Assembly (NCBI GenBank): GCA_031421635.1
Contig: JANOPA010000062.1
Location: 15,413 to 79,412, forward strand
Reading direction: 5' to 3'
Source: JAPOKJ01 sp031421635
GTDB taxonomy: Bacteria; Pseudomonadota; Gammaproteobacteria; Burkholderiales; Burkholderiaceae_E
Length of the DNA: 64,000 bases
The notes below the pieces were generated by a model. It made no database searches. It had not been told where the DNA came from and saw only the letters and a list, made by a program, of their open reading frames with translations. Below are positions 1 through 8,969 of this stretch, one piece after another. Each line of letters opens with the position of its first letter. Positions within the stretch are counted from its first letter, which is position 1. A program made the translations under genes and the position numbers.

Positions 1-924
1 CCACTGTTTCATACTGGCGGTCTCAACTGCTACTCTAATCCGGTCTTGCACGCAGGCGGCACTGTGGTGATTATGAGAACGTTCGATCCCGGTGGCGCGC
101 TTCGATTGCTCGGTGATCCGGCTCAAGGCATTACTCATTTTTTCGCGGTTCCTGCGCCGTATCAGTTCATGATGCAGCACCCGGATTTTGAATCAACCGA
201 CCTGTCTCGTGTGCGGATGGCCGGTGTTGGAGGCGCGCCTTGCGCCCTCACTATTATGCAGGCCTGGGCAGCGCGCGGCGTAAAGTTATTGCAGGGCTTT
301 GGCATGACCGAGACCAGCCCCGCCTGTATTTTCCTTGACCCCAATGACGCGCTCCGAAAGATCGGTTCGACCGGCAAGGCGCTCCTGCATACCGAGATGC
401 GCATCGTCAACGACTCGGGGGGTGATTGCGCTCCAGAAGAGATCGGCGAACTCTGGGTTGCCGGCCCCAACATTACCCCAGGATATTGGAACCGGCCAGA
501 CGCCACAGCCTCAAGTTTCGAAGGGCGCTGGCTCAAGACCGGTGACGCCGCCAAGATTGACGTCGAGGGCTTTGTATATATTGTCGACCGCTGGAAAGAC
601 ATGTATATCTCCGGCGGGGAAAACGTTTACCCGGCCGAAGTCGAGAATGTGCTGTATCAACTGCCTCAAGTGGCAGAGGCCGCGATTATCGGTGTACCTA
701 GTGAGAAGTGGGGTGAGGTGGGCCTAGCCGTGCTGGCACTCAAACCGGGGGCGAGCATCGAACTAGCAGAGCTCGTCAGTCACTGCGCGAGTCGCTTGGC
801 CAAGTTTAAAGTACCCAGCGACCTTGCCATCGTCGAGGCTTTGCCGCGCAATGCCACCGGTAAAGTCCTCAAGCGCGAATTGCGCAGCAAGTTTCTTGGA
901 AACCACGCCCCCAAGATTTCGTGA
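1..924 (+). CDS. Acyl-CoA synthetase (AMP-forming), 3' part
   Basis: C-terminal 307 residues of an ANL-superfamily AMP-dependent acyl-CoA synthetase, which activates a carboxylic acid with ATP and joins it to CoA. The reading frame is open from base 1, so the true start and the Thr/Gly-rich P-loop lie left of the window. Visible motifs are GMTETSP near visible residue 101 (adenylate-binding core), LKTGD near 179 (ribose-binding Asp), DRWKDMYISGGENVYP (hinge into the mobile C-terminal domain) and GKVLKREL near 287, which carries the catalytic Lys. The C-terminus is of normal length. The acyl substrate cannot be told from this part; medium- or long-chain fatty acid or an aromatic acid are all possible. 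Confidence 0.9.
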   Translation, partial: PLFHTGGLNCYSNPVLHAGGTVVIMRTFDPGGALRLLGDPAQGITHFFAVPAPYQFMMQHPDFESTDLSRVRMAGVGGAPCALTIMQAWAARGVKLLQGFGMTETSPACIFLDPNDALRKIGSTGKALLHTEMRIVNDSGGDCAPEEIGELWVAGPNITPGYWNRPDATASSFEGRWLKTGDAAKIDVEGFVYIVDRWKDMYISGGENVYPAEVENVLYQLPQVAEAAIIGVPSEKWGEVGLAVLALKPGASIELAELVSHCASRLAKFKVPSDLAIVEALPRNATGKVLKRELRSKFLGNHAPKIS

Positions 925-990
925 GAATGATCGACGAGGCTGTCTTGTCAGATACACGAGGTGCAAGCTTGTGCCGCTTGCAGCAGGGCG

Positions 991-1524
991 CTACAGGCCC
1001 GATGACGCTGTGAGGGAAGCGGCAATCTCTCCGACCATTTTTCCGACCGCGTCAATATCACCTCCTGGTCGAAACGAAATACCGAGTCGCACCACCACCA
1101 GATCGAGGCTAGGCACAATCACCATAAATTGTCCGAGATAACCTCGTGCGAAATAGGCGTCGGGCGGAGCCCCTTTCATACCCCATCGTCCAGGCAAAGG
1201 GTGTGGCAAATTCGATCCGGCAGGTGTTTCGGTCGTATCAAAGGTAAGCACGGCGCTACGTATGCCAAGCGGCGCAAACAATGGGTGATGGGCGAAATCG
1301 AGTAGCGCAACAATCTGGACAACACCACGTAACCCAGGTTGCTGTAATTCCAACGCGTGTCCGGTGCTGTTGCTGCAGGTAGGGACGACGCATACGCAAA
1401 TTGGTCCGCTTCCGGCAAAAGCATTCGGGCCATGCGGCCCCCTTGGTAATTCAACATCAACTTCTCCAGACTGGTGGTGAGCATAAGGAACTACCAGCAT
1501 GCGGAAAAAGAGGTCCGTGATCAC
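991..1524 (-). pseudogene. Serine hydrolase / beta-lactamase family remnant
   Basis: Broken gene of the class C beta-lactamase-like serine hydrolase family (similar to 6-aminohexanoate-dimer hydrolases). Homology is split across two reading frames. One frame carries a stretch ending in APDTRWNYSNLGYVVLSRLL, the usual YSN motif region. The other carries FAPLGIRSAVLTFDTTETP and then PPDAYFARGYLGQFMVIVPS with VVVRLG, the family C-terminus. The block expected between the TETPAGS and PPDAYFARG parts (roughly 80-100 residues in relatives) is missing, and the N-terminal part with the SxxK nucleophile is absent. It cannot encode a working hydrolase. It lies just downstream of a broken araC-type gene on the same strand, perhaps its former regulator. 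Confidence 0.75.
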
Positions 1525-1542
1525 GCCGAAAAGTGAAATCGA

Positions 1543-1934
1543 CTAACCGATTACGGAATCGGCGCTACATTTCTCTCGAAACACGGTCGGCGTCACACCG
1601 AAATGCGATTTGAAGGCCCGGTTAAAAGGTCCAATGGACTGAAAGCCAGCATCCAGGGCCGAAATCGAAACTCGTCATCAAACAATGCGAGCGCGAAAAA
1701 CAAGAACAGAGGGCTGTTGCCATTGGACAACGCCACTAAGGCAACTTCCAGGTAGCGGTTGGCAACGCTCTGGAAAAAAGGTGCTGTTTGAATCACATAC
1801 ACGATCAGCCCGAGCGCGAGTGCTAATCCGACGCTCATCGCAGGTGCTTGCCGACGATCTTTCCAGATGACTAAAGCAAGCATGGCCAGGAGTGCGACTA
1901 CGCCTCCACGCAACATGAAGTCAGCATAGACCAC
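1543..1934 (-). pseudogene. AraC-type regulator with membrane N-terminus, internally deleted
   Basis: The first ~100 codons encode hydrophobic segments like the membrane-embedded N-terminal domain of one AraC subfamily, ending in NGNSPLFLFFALALFDDEF. The DNA then switches frame at about 1650 and continues as GFQSIGPFNRAFKSHFGVTP, the second helix-turn-helix of an AraC DNA-binding domain, down to a TAG at 1543-1545. The linker, the rest of the membrane domain and the first HTH are missing. The two retained ends are both recognisable, so this is an internal deletion with a frame change and not merely a truncated gene. The serine hydrolase remnant follows directly downstream. Confidence 0.75.
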
Positions 1935-1978
1935 GGATGAACCTGCGAGGGTACATTTCGCTGAAAGCCGCTATCAAG

Positions 1979-2788
1979 CTACCGAGAACGGCGGCTCGTC
2001 GACGACGCGTACTCTGGGCTTGCCCCACGCATCCACGGTTCAGGGGATTGATAAGGCAGCGAGTAACTCATCAGAGCCGTCGTCATGGTGGTTTTGTTTT
2101 TGAAATCGGAATCTCCACGATTAATCTCCAGTGCGGTTTGCTCACACCATTTTTCCTGCATAGCCTGCGGGGACTTGAGAATCGGCTCTATGCTCGCTTG
2201 ATTGGAAGCCCGAGTGTTTTCTTCCATAAAAACGCGCTGCGACGTTCCAAAGGCTTCGGCTAACACGCGCTTGTTCTGAGTGAGCACCGCCGAGTTACGT
2301 TGCATCCAGTTGGTCAAGGCGGCGACATGTTTCTTGCTTTCGCCTGCTTGAACTTTTGCGCAGGCCGCCGTGGTCTGCTGCACCATATCCTCATAACCCA
2401 GAACCGCAAACACCGACTTCTCTAAGTCATGATCGACAATTTTCTTCTGCGCATTAGCGCGCTTTGGATCGCCGTAGGACTGGCCTCGATTTTCCGAGAA
2501 CCCCTGAGCTCGATAGAGATTGGCGACTCGCTCAGCAGTCGCCGACGCGAAAACGCTAGAGCTGCCGGAAGGTGGTTGATACCAAGCTGTCTTGGTATCA
2601 AATTTTGCGCCGCTTTTCGCGTACTGAGTGGCTGAATCAAGATGCCCGGCCTTGGAATCTAGCGCCACAATTGGCTTATCACTGTAGATGACTTTCCCGT
2701 CAGGGCCAACACTTCGATACACCTGTTGAGCGCACAAGCTCGATGCGAGCAGGAACAAAGCAATACTCACTAAACCTCGAAATTTCAT
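1979..2788 (-). CDS. Secreted DUF4124-domain protein
   Basis: Protein of 269 residues. I chose the ATG at 2788 because an AAGG lies 8 nt upstream and the product then begins with a clean signal peptide (MKFRGLVSIALFLLASSLCA); an ATG at 2821 in the same frame would add 11 charged residues before it. Directly after the signal comes VYRSVGPDGKVIYSDKP, the DUF4124 signature common in periplasmic proteins of beta- and gammaproteobacteria. The remainder is polar and helical with no motif I recognise. The molecular function of DUF4124 is unknown. Confidence 0.8.
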   Translation of the reverse strand: MKFRGLVSIALFLLASSLCAQQVYRSVGPDGKVIYSDKPIVALDSKAGHLDSATQYAKSGAKFDTKTAWYQPPSGSSSVFASATAERVANLYRAQGFSENRGQSYGDPKRANAQKKIVDHDLEKSVFAVLGYEDMVQQTTAACAKVQAGESKKHVAALTNWMQRNSAVLTQNKRVLAEAFGTSQRVFMEENTRASNQASIEPILKSPQAMQEKWCEQTALEINRGDSDFKNKTTMTTALMSYSLPYQSPEPWMRGASPEYASSTSRRSR

Positions 2789-3015
2789 CACGATAACCTT
2801 ATTATTTTTGCGTCTGGCCATACTAGTGGAGCAGGTTTGACCCGCGTAACTTACCCCGCCAAGGGGTAGGCCATATCAGACGTACGGATGCACCCTTTTG
2901 AGCCCGTTGCATTATGAAGCCAGTCGCATTCGCCCACCAAATAGAACGGAATGTGTAAGACAAGACAAGCCCTGTTACCATCGACTTTCGCATTTATACA
3001 CCAAGGATAGGCACC

Positions 3016-4836
3016 GTGGGTCAGCGTCAACTTGTAACCTTAATACTGGTTTTTTGCGGGCTAAGTTACCTTCCGCCAGGGTCGGCACAACCCAGGCAGG
3101 CTGCCGCGGACTTGGCGTCCGGGAGAGGCATTTTCACCGAGATTAGCCCGCAAGCCTGGAATCCCGCACTTGCAGCGCACTTGCTCGAGCGAGCCGGTTT
3201 CGGCGGCACGCCCGAGCAAATCGAAGCAATGGCCAAACGAACGCCACAGGCCGCCGTGCGGCAAATAATCTTCGGCGAGACTCAGCAAAAGCTTGCCGCA
3301 TTCGATCCCTCTCCTATCGATGCGCCCGGCATGGACCCCTTCCCGCCAAGCCGCCCGGCGACTACCGAAGCCGCGAAACGCAATGGCCGGGCCTTAGGCA
3401 TTGATGTCAAGCCGGAGGGTACTCGGCGCATGCAGCCGGTCACCAATCAGTTTTTTTACTGGCTGCGTTCTAGCCAGTTGGAGACGGGGCGGCTTGGCCA
3501 GTGGTGGGCCAATCGTATGGTCGTCACCGACCAGCCCTTCGTTGAGAAAATGGCCCTGTTTTGGCATGGCCACTTTGCCACCAGCGAAGAGAAAGTTCGC
3601 GATGTGCGCAAGATGCAGCAGCAGCTCACCCTCTACCAAACCAAAGGCCTGGGCAACTTCCGCACTTTACTGATTGAAGCGGCACAAGAACCAGCCATGC
3701 TGGCCTACCTGGACGCAGGCGTGAATGTCAAAGGAGCGCCCAACGAAAACTTTGCGCGCGAAATTATGGAGCTATTCACGCTCGGCATTGGACACTACGG
3801 CGAGCTCGATATTCGCGAAGCGGCGCGAGCCTTTACGGGCTGGAATTTCAAAGGGCTCAAATTTGAAAAGGATCTCAGCAAACACGATGGCGGCACGAAA
3901 ACGGTTCTAGGTCGCACTGGACCTTTCGACGGTGTACAAGTCATCGACATTCTTTTGGAGCAGCCCCAGACGGCTGAATTCATTGCCGAGAAACTCTACC
4001 GTTATTTTGTGCGAGAGCAGCTCACGGTCGACGCGCGGGCATCACTCGGGCGCCTTTTGCGCCAAAAGAATTACGACATTGCTCCGTTCATGGAGGCGCT
4101 TCTACTTTCGCGGGACTTTTATTCGGCGCAAGGCGAGCACATCAAGAGTCCGGTCGAACTGGCCATTGGCACTTATCGCAGGCTGGGCGTCAAATCTTTG
4201 CCCGGCATGCCGGACTTCAACGCGACGACCGGCGGTCTTGGCCAGCGTTTGTTCTACCCTCCTACGGTGGCCGGTTGGCCCTCGGGTCGTAGTTGGATCA
4301 CGCCCAGCGCCTTGGTTGCGAGGGGCAATTTTGTACGCGATATTTTGTTCCCGGATATCGCCTTCATTCCACCGGATCGTTATTCGCCCGACCCGCAAAT
4401 TCGCGAAGTCGCTAGAAGAATCAATCGCGGTGATGAGATCAGCCGAGCCACCGCGCCCGAGGCGATTCCCGGCGAGCAATCCATGTCTATTCAAATGGCG
4501 GATCGCGACGAAGACTTCAACACCCGCTATGCAAGTCTTCGGGGCTATCAGTTGGCGATTCAAAAGGTGAAGCCTATTTTGCGTGACTCCGCCTCGGTCG
4601 AGATTTCGGATCTCATGAAACAAGCGCAAGCCAAGACCTGCGACGATGCCGTTGATGCCTTGCTCGCTCGTTTTCTCACAGTGCCGATTAGCGCAGGGCA
4701 AAGAACCGAACTCGTTCAGTGGTTGCGACGCGAGCTCGGCACGGATCAACTCAAAATCGCGGAGACCTATATGGAAGACAGTTTGAGGCAACTGGTCCAT
4801 ATCATGCTCAGCTTACCGGAGTACCAACTAGGATGA
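3016..4836 (+). CDS. DUF1800 domain-containing exported protein
   Basis: Protein of 606 residues starting at GTG. It opens with a hydrophobic export signal (about residues 6-24) and carries the DUF1800 fold over most of its length, including WWANRM, FWHGHFATS, NENFAREIMELFTLG and AARAFTGW, all hallmark segments of the family. DUF1800 proteins are exported proteins of unknown biochemical role and are usually encoded next to a DUF1501 protein, as here: the stop overlaps the next start as ATGA. The pair is thus translationally coupled and probably acts together in the periplasm. Confidence 0.88.
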   Translation: MGQRQLVTLILVFCGLSYLPPGSAQPRQAAADLASGRGIFTEISPQAWNPALAAHLLERAGFGGTPEQIEAMAKRTPQAAVRQIIFGETQQKLAAFDPSPIDAPGMDPFPPSRPATTEAAKRNGRALGIDVKPEGTRRMQPVTNQFFYWLRSSQLETGRLGQWWANRMVVTDQPFVEKMALFWHGHFATSEEKVRDVRKMQQQLTLYQTKGLGNFRTLLIEAAQEPAMLAYLDAGVNVKGAPNENFAREIMELFTLGIGHYGELDIREAARAFTGWNFKGLKFEKDLSKHDGGTKTVLGRTGPFDGVQVIDILLEQPQTAEFIAEKLYRYFVREQLTVDARASLGRLLRQKNYDIAPFMEALLLSRDFYSAQGEHIKSPVELAIGTYRRLGVKSLPGMPDFNATTGGLGQRLFYPPTVAGWPSGRSWITPSALVARGNFVRDILFPDIAFIPPDRYSPDPQIREVARRINRGDEISRATAPEAIPGEQSMSIQMADRDEDFNTRYASLRGYQLAIQKVKPILRDSASVEISDLMKQAQAKTCDDAVDALLARFLTVPISAGQRTELVQWLRRELGTDQLKIAETYMEDSLRQLVHIMLSLPEYQLG

Positions 4837-6044
4837 ACCATTACTTCTCCCCGAATCGCCGCCGTCTCATTGAGCAGGGGCTTGTCGCCGGGCTCGGTGT
4901 TCCTTTCATGCATAAGAGCATGGCCCAGAGCCGGAGCTCAGGAGCTTCCTCTAAAGAGCGCATCCTGGTGGTGTTCGAGCTGTCCGGCGGCAATGACGGC
5001 TTGAACACCGTGGTGCCTTACGGCGATGATGCCTATTACCGACTACGCCCCAAATTGGGCATCGCGCGTGACAAACTGAGGCGCATTGATGATCGCTTCG
5101 GTTTTCATCCCGCCATGGCGGGTTTCGAGCGCTTGTACAAAGACGGACAACTTGCGGTGGTGCATGGCTGTGGATACGAGCGCCCGTCGTTTTCGCATTT
5201 CCAGTCGATGGCTTGGTGGCAGACGGCCTCCCCAAATAGCGGCAGCCAAAACGGCTGGATTGGTCGACTCGCCGATTCGCTTTATGCACCTGGGGTGGCG
5301 ACACCCGTCGTCAATATTGATGCCGCTCAGTCACTTGCGGTGGCGGGTACGAAACACACACCATTAGTTTTTGAAGACCCTAGCGCACTCATTCGGCAAG
5401 GGGAGGCCGCCAGCCAAGCCCTGCTCACCGGCGTTGCGCAGAACCACACCAGCCTTCCTGAAGATCTGGCCTTTTTAAGAGCCAATGCACGTAGCGCCAC
5501 CGACGGAGCCCAGGCGATTGGCGAGGCTATCGCGCGCTATAAAACTCCGGTGGATTACGGCATCGTGCCGACTCAGCTCCCGAAGGTGGCAGCACTGATC
5601 GCTGCCCAACATTCTGCTCGCATTTACTACGCCAGCTACCGCAATAACGCCTTCGACACCCATGTGCAGCAAGCGGATGTGCATTCGCGATTGCTCACCT
5701 ATTGCTCAGATGCCATCTCAGCCTTTTTCAAGGACATGCAACGAATTGGCCGAGCACAAGATTGCTCGATGCTGGTCTTCTCAGAGTTCGGACGCCGACC
5801 TCGTGAGAATAACAATCGCGGCACCGACCACGGCACAGCCGGCCCCATGTTCTTAATCGGCCCGGGCGTGCGCGGTGGTCTGCACGGCGCACCGGTCGAT
5901 TTGAACAAACTCAACGAGACCGACAACCTGACCCACACCGTCGACTTTCGACAGGTTTATGCGAGCGTGATCGATCAATGGATGGGCGGCGATTCTCGAG
6001 CCGTATTAGGCAAGGGCTTTGACCCACTGAAGCTTTACACTTGA
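4833..6044 (+). CDS. DUF1501 domain-containing exported protein
   Basis: Protein of 403 residues. The ATG at 4833 overlaps the upstream stop (ATGA), which fixes the start. The N-terminus MNHYFSPNRRRLIEQGL followed by a hydrophobic stretch looks like a Tat signal peptide, usual for DUF1501. Family motifs include VVFELSGGNDGLNTVVPY near residue 47, VVHGCGYERPSFSHFQSM, and FSEFGRRPRENNNRGTDHG near 315, which resembles the metal-site region of sulfatase/alkaline phosphatase-like folds. The activity is unknown. It is partnered with the DUF1800 protein and followed 18 nt later by a wax ester synthase gene. Confidence 0.9.
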   Translation: MNHYFSPNRRRLIEQGLVAGLGVPFMHKSMAQSRSSGASSKERILVVFELSGGNDGLNTVVPYGDDAYYRLRPKLGIARDKLRRIDDRFGFHPAMAGFERLYKDGQLAVVHGCGYERPSFSHFQSMAWWQTASPNSGSQNGWIGRLADSLYAPGVATPVVNIDAAQSLAVAGTKHTPLVFEDPSALIRQGEAASQALLTGVAQNHTSLPEDLAFLRANARSATDGAQAIGEAIARYKTPVDYGIVPTQLPKVAALIAAQHSARIYYASYRNNAFDTHVQQADVHSRLLTYCSDAISAFFKDMQRIGRAQDCSMLVFSEFGRRPRENNNRGTDHGTAGPMFLIGPGVRGGLHGAPVDLNKLNETDNLTHTVDFRQVYASVIDQWMGGDSRAVLGKGFDPLKLYT

Positions 6045-6062
6045 TCGTTAGGAATTATCTCC

Positions 6063-7622
6063 ATGAGTTCTGTCCGTTTAAGCCCTCTTGATTCGGCCTG
6101 GTTATTCACTGAGTCCCGTGCTACGCCTAATCATGTCGGCGGGCTCTTGCAGTTTCGGTTACCGGATAAGGCACCTAATGACTTTCTGGTACGACTGATG
6201 CGTGACTTCCGCAATCACCGCGAATTCACATCTCCCTGGAACCGTCGATTAAAGTACGCGTTCAACATGAACCCGATGCCCGTTTGGATTGAGGATCAGA
6301 ACATTGACCTTGAATACCATGTTCGGCATTCGGCACTACCCTGGCCTGGAGGCGAACGAGAACTTGGCGAGTTGGTGGGCCGCCTTCAGAGCCAACCCTT
6401 AGACCTGAGCCGACCTCCCTGGGAATGTACCTTGATTGAAGGACTGGAGGGCGGCCGCTTTGCACTGTTCATCAAGATTCATCATTCATTGGTGGACGGT
6501 GTTGGCGGCATGAAGCTGCTGCAACGGGCCATGTCCACCGACCAAAAAAGTAGTTTAAAGATCGTCCCTTTTTGGGCTGCACCCTTGCCCACGAGCGCCG
6601 CTTCGAAACGCAAAGCGCAAGACGCGTTCTCCACACCAACGATGGCGCAGGCCGCGGCTGCGGGTATGGAAGCCATTCGTGGACAGGTGAAATCAGTTCC
6701 GCAGTTAATCACTGCTTTTGGAAAAATGTTGAAGGGCTCAGCGAGCTCGAGCGACAGCATGATCGTGCCCTTCAGTGCTCCGCGCTCGGTGCTCAATGGT
6801 CGGGTCCGCGAGAAGCGTCGCTTTGCCACGCAGCAGTTTTCGATGGAGCGAATTCGCACTCTGGCGAACGCGGCGGGGTGCACGATTAACGACGTGGTCT
6901 TGGCCGTCTGTGGTGCCGCATTACGAAAATTTTTGTTAGAGCGCGGCAACCTTCCGGATCAGTCTTTGACTGCTGGCATTCCGGTTTCGGTGCGCCCTCA
7001 CGACGATGAGAGCGGCGGCAATGCTATCAGCTTCATTATCGCGACCCTAGGGACTGACCTTGAAAGCCCACTCGAGCGCCTTGAAGCAATTCGCAGCTCC
7101 GTGCGTCATGCGAAAGACCATGTGCAGAGTCTACCCAAGCAAGCCATGCTTCAGTACACCATGTTACTGATGGCGCCAACCCTTTTGTCTCTCTTGACCG
7201 GAATGGGGGGCCGCACCCGACCGATGTTCAACATTACGATCTCGAATGTGCCCGGCCCGGATAAGCCGCTCTATTTTCGGGGGGCCAAGTTGCTAGCGAC
7301 CTACCCTGCTTCAATCATCACGCATGGCCAAGCACTAAACATCACTTGCCAAAGCTATGCGGGGTACTTGAACTTTGGCTTCACCGCTTGCCATACTTCC
7401 ATACCCAGCATGCAAAAACTGGCCGTGTACTCCGCGCAGGCTATGAACGAACTGGAAGCGGCGATCGCGATGCGCGATATGCCAAAAAAACGCACTAAGA
7501 GCGCGCCGAAGAAAATTACTACAAAGCCTAGAGCCACGCCCGCTAAAGTGCCTGTCAATCCGGCCAAAAAAACCAAACCACCTAAAGCTACTGCGGCTGT
7601 GCCCATAAAAAAACGCAGCTAA
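6063..7622 (+). CDS. Wax ester synthase / diacylglycerol acyltransferase (WS/DGAT)
   Basis: Protein of 519 residues. It should transfer acyl groups from acyl-CoA to fatty alcohols or diacylglycerol, making storage lipids at the inner membrane. The N-terminus (LSPLDSAWLFTES) and the catalytic HHxxxDG motif, seen as HHSLVDG near residue 140, are typical, as is FNITISNVPGP in the C-terminal domain. After the normal family end the protein continues with about 45 residues very rich in Lys, Pro, Ala and Thr, giving a basic histone-like tail. It is 18 nt from the DUF1501 gene, so all three genes probably share a transcript, and a strong hairpin follows immediately. Confidence 0.93.
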   Translation: MSSVRLSPLDSAWLFTESRATPNHVGGLLQFRLPDKAPNDFLVRLMRDFRNHREFTSPWNRRLKYAFNMNPMPVWIEDQNIDLEYHVRHSALPWPGGERELGELVGRLQSQPLDLSRPPWECTLIEGLEGGRFALFIKIHHSLVDGVGGMKLLQRAMSTDQKSSLKIVPFWAAPLPTSAASKRKAQDAFSTPTMAQAAAAGMEAIRGQVKSVPQLITAFGKMLKGSASSSDSMIVPFSAPRSVLNGRVREKRRFATQQFSMERIRTLANAAGCTINDVVLAVCGAALRKFLLERGNLPDQSLTAGIPVSVRPHDDESGGNAISFIIATLGTDLESPLERLEAIRSSVRHAKDHVQSLPKQAMLQYTMLLMAPTLLSLLTGMGGRTRPMFNITISNVPGPDKPLYFRGAKLLATYPASIITHGQALNITCQSYAGYLNFGFTACHTSIPSMQKLAVYSAQAMNELEAAIAMRDMPKKRTKSAPKKITTKPRATPAKVPVNPAKKTKPPKATAAVPIKKRS

Positions 7623-7636
7623 GGCCGCGTTTTTTT
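7607..7636. terminator. Bidirectional intrinsic terminator
   Basis: A perfect 10-bp stem (seven A then CGC, paired with GCG then seven T) encloses a 10-nt loop. It overlaps the last codons of the WS/DGAT gene. The A-run and T-run make it usable from both strands, which fits the convergent aminotransferase gene ending at 7708. Confidence 0.8.
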
Positions 7637-7707
7637 GGGCTCGAATCCAGGCGCTTCGAATGACTGATTTCTCACCAGTCGTAGCGCACGTCCTTCCGCC
7701 CAGCCGC

Positions 7708-8856
7708 CTAGGCTGCGCGAGCAACCTGGGGTTGCAATGTATCGAGGGCAGCTTTCAAATGCCCGACCGTGCGCTCAACGTGATGCCACTTTTCAAGACC
7801 AAACAAACCAATACGGAAGGTCATGAAGTCAGCGGGTTCATCACATTGCAATGGCACGCCTGCCGCAGTCTGAAGGCCTTGACCCAGGAATTTCTTACTG
7901 GACTGGATTTCAGCATCTTCGGTATAACTAACCACGACGCAAGGTGCCTTGAACCCTTCAGCAGCAACACTCGGAATACCACGGCTTTCAAACAAGGCGC
8001 GTACCTTGGTCCCAAGATCAATTTGCTCGGCACGAACTTTCTCGAAACCATAAGCTTGGGTTTCTTTCATGACCGCGCACAAGCGCGTCAAAGCATCAGT
8101 AGGCATGGTTGCGTGATAGGCATGACCGCCACCTTCGTAGGTTTCCATGATTTGCAACCATTTCTTCAGGTCGCAGGCAAAGCTGGTGCTGGTCGTTGCG
8201 TCGATTGCCGCGCGTGCACGTTCGCTCAACATCACCATGGCGCAGCAAGGTGAACTACTCCAACCTTTTTGAGGTGCCGAGATCAGCACGTCCACACCCG
8301 TGGTTTTCATGTTTACCCACAGAGCACCGGAGGCGATGCAATCCAGCACCAAAAGCCCGCCCACAGAATGTACGGCGTCGGCCATTGCACGCAGGTAATC
8401 GTCAGGCAAAAGCATGCCGGCCGAAGTTTCGACATGCGGAGCGAAGACGACGGCCGGCTTTTGCTCGAGGATCGTCGCAACAACTTCATTAATGGGTGCG
8501 GGCACCCAGGCAGCCTGCTTCGCGTTACTCACGCGACGGGCCTTCATTACAATCGATTCGGATGAGATCTTGCCCATGTCCAAAATTTGCGTCCAACGGT
8601 AGCTGAACCAACCATTGCGAATAATCAAAACTTTCTTGTCATTCGCAAATTGGCGCGCCACAGACTCCATACCAAAAGTACCGCTACCTGGCACTAGGAC
8701 GGCAGACTTAGCCTGATAGACCTCTCTCAAGATACTTGAAATATCCTTCATCACCCCCTGGAAGCTTTGGGACATGTGGTTCAAGGCACGGTCGGTATAG
8801 ACCACGGAAAATTCTAGGAGACCGTTCGGGTCAACATTAGGTAGTAGGCCTGGCAT
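7708..8856 (-). CDS. Class V PLP-dependent aminotransferase (alanine-glyoxylate type)
   Basis: Protein of 382 residues. The ATG has AAGGAG about 7 nt upstream. The fold-type I aminotransferase class V pattern is clear: VPGSGTFGMESVARQFA near residue 57, VFAPHVETSAGM, LVLDCIASGALW (PLP-binding Asp) and SAPQKGWSSSP near 195, whose Lys should form the Schiff base with PLP. The family includes alanine-glyoxylate, serine-glyoxylate and (S)-ureidoglycine-type transaminases, and the exact amino donor cannot be chosen from sequence alone. A terminator-like structure separates it from the prpD-like gene upstream, so it may have its own promoter. Confidence 0.88.
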   Translation of the reverse strand: MPGLLPNVDPNGLLEFSVVYTDRALNHMSQSFQGVMKDISSILREVYQAKSAVLVPGSGTFGMESVARQFANDKKVLIIRNGWFSYRWTQILDMGKISSESIVMKARRVSNAKQAAWVPAPINEVVATILEQKPAVVFAPHVETSAGMLLPDDYLRAMADAVHSVGGLLVLDCIASGALWVNMKTTGVDVLISAPQKGWSSSPCCAMVMLSERARAAIDATTSTSFACDLKKWLQIMETYEGGGHAYHATMPTDALTRLCAVMKETQAYGFEKVRAEQIDLGTKVRALFESRGIPSVAAEGFKAPCVVVSYTEDAEIQSSKKFLGQGLQTAAGVPLQCDEPADFMTFRIGLFGLEKWHHVERTVGHLKAALDTLQPQVARAA

Positions 8857-8928
8857 GGAATGCTCCTTTTATAAGGTGGGCGAAGGCGCTTGGACAGGCT
8901 GAATTCTACAGGTCGCAGTGACTTTCAG

Positions 8929-8967
8929 AAAAAAAACCATTCCCCAGGAAATGTTGCGTTGCAACAT
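8929..8967 (-). terminator. Probable terminator after the prpD-like gene
   Basis: Read on the minus strand, a perfect 7-bp inverted repeat (ATGTTGC / GCAACAT, 3-nt spacer, 8951-8967) is followed by a small TTCC/GGAA hairpin and a run of eight T at 8936-8929. It begins 2 nt after the end of the prpD-like gene. The T-run supports a terminator; the symmetric repeat could also be a protein-binding site. Confidence 0.5.
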
Positions 8968-8969
8968 AT

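Noticed and set aside
4102..4800. 232-codon minus-strand frame
   Set aside because: Mirror of the DUF1800 gene.
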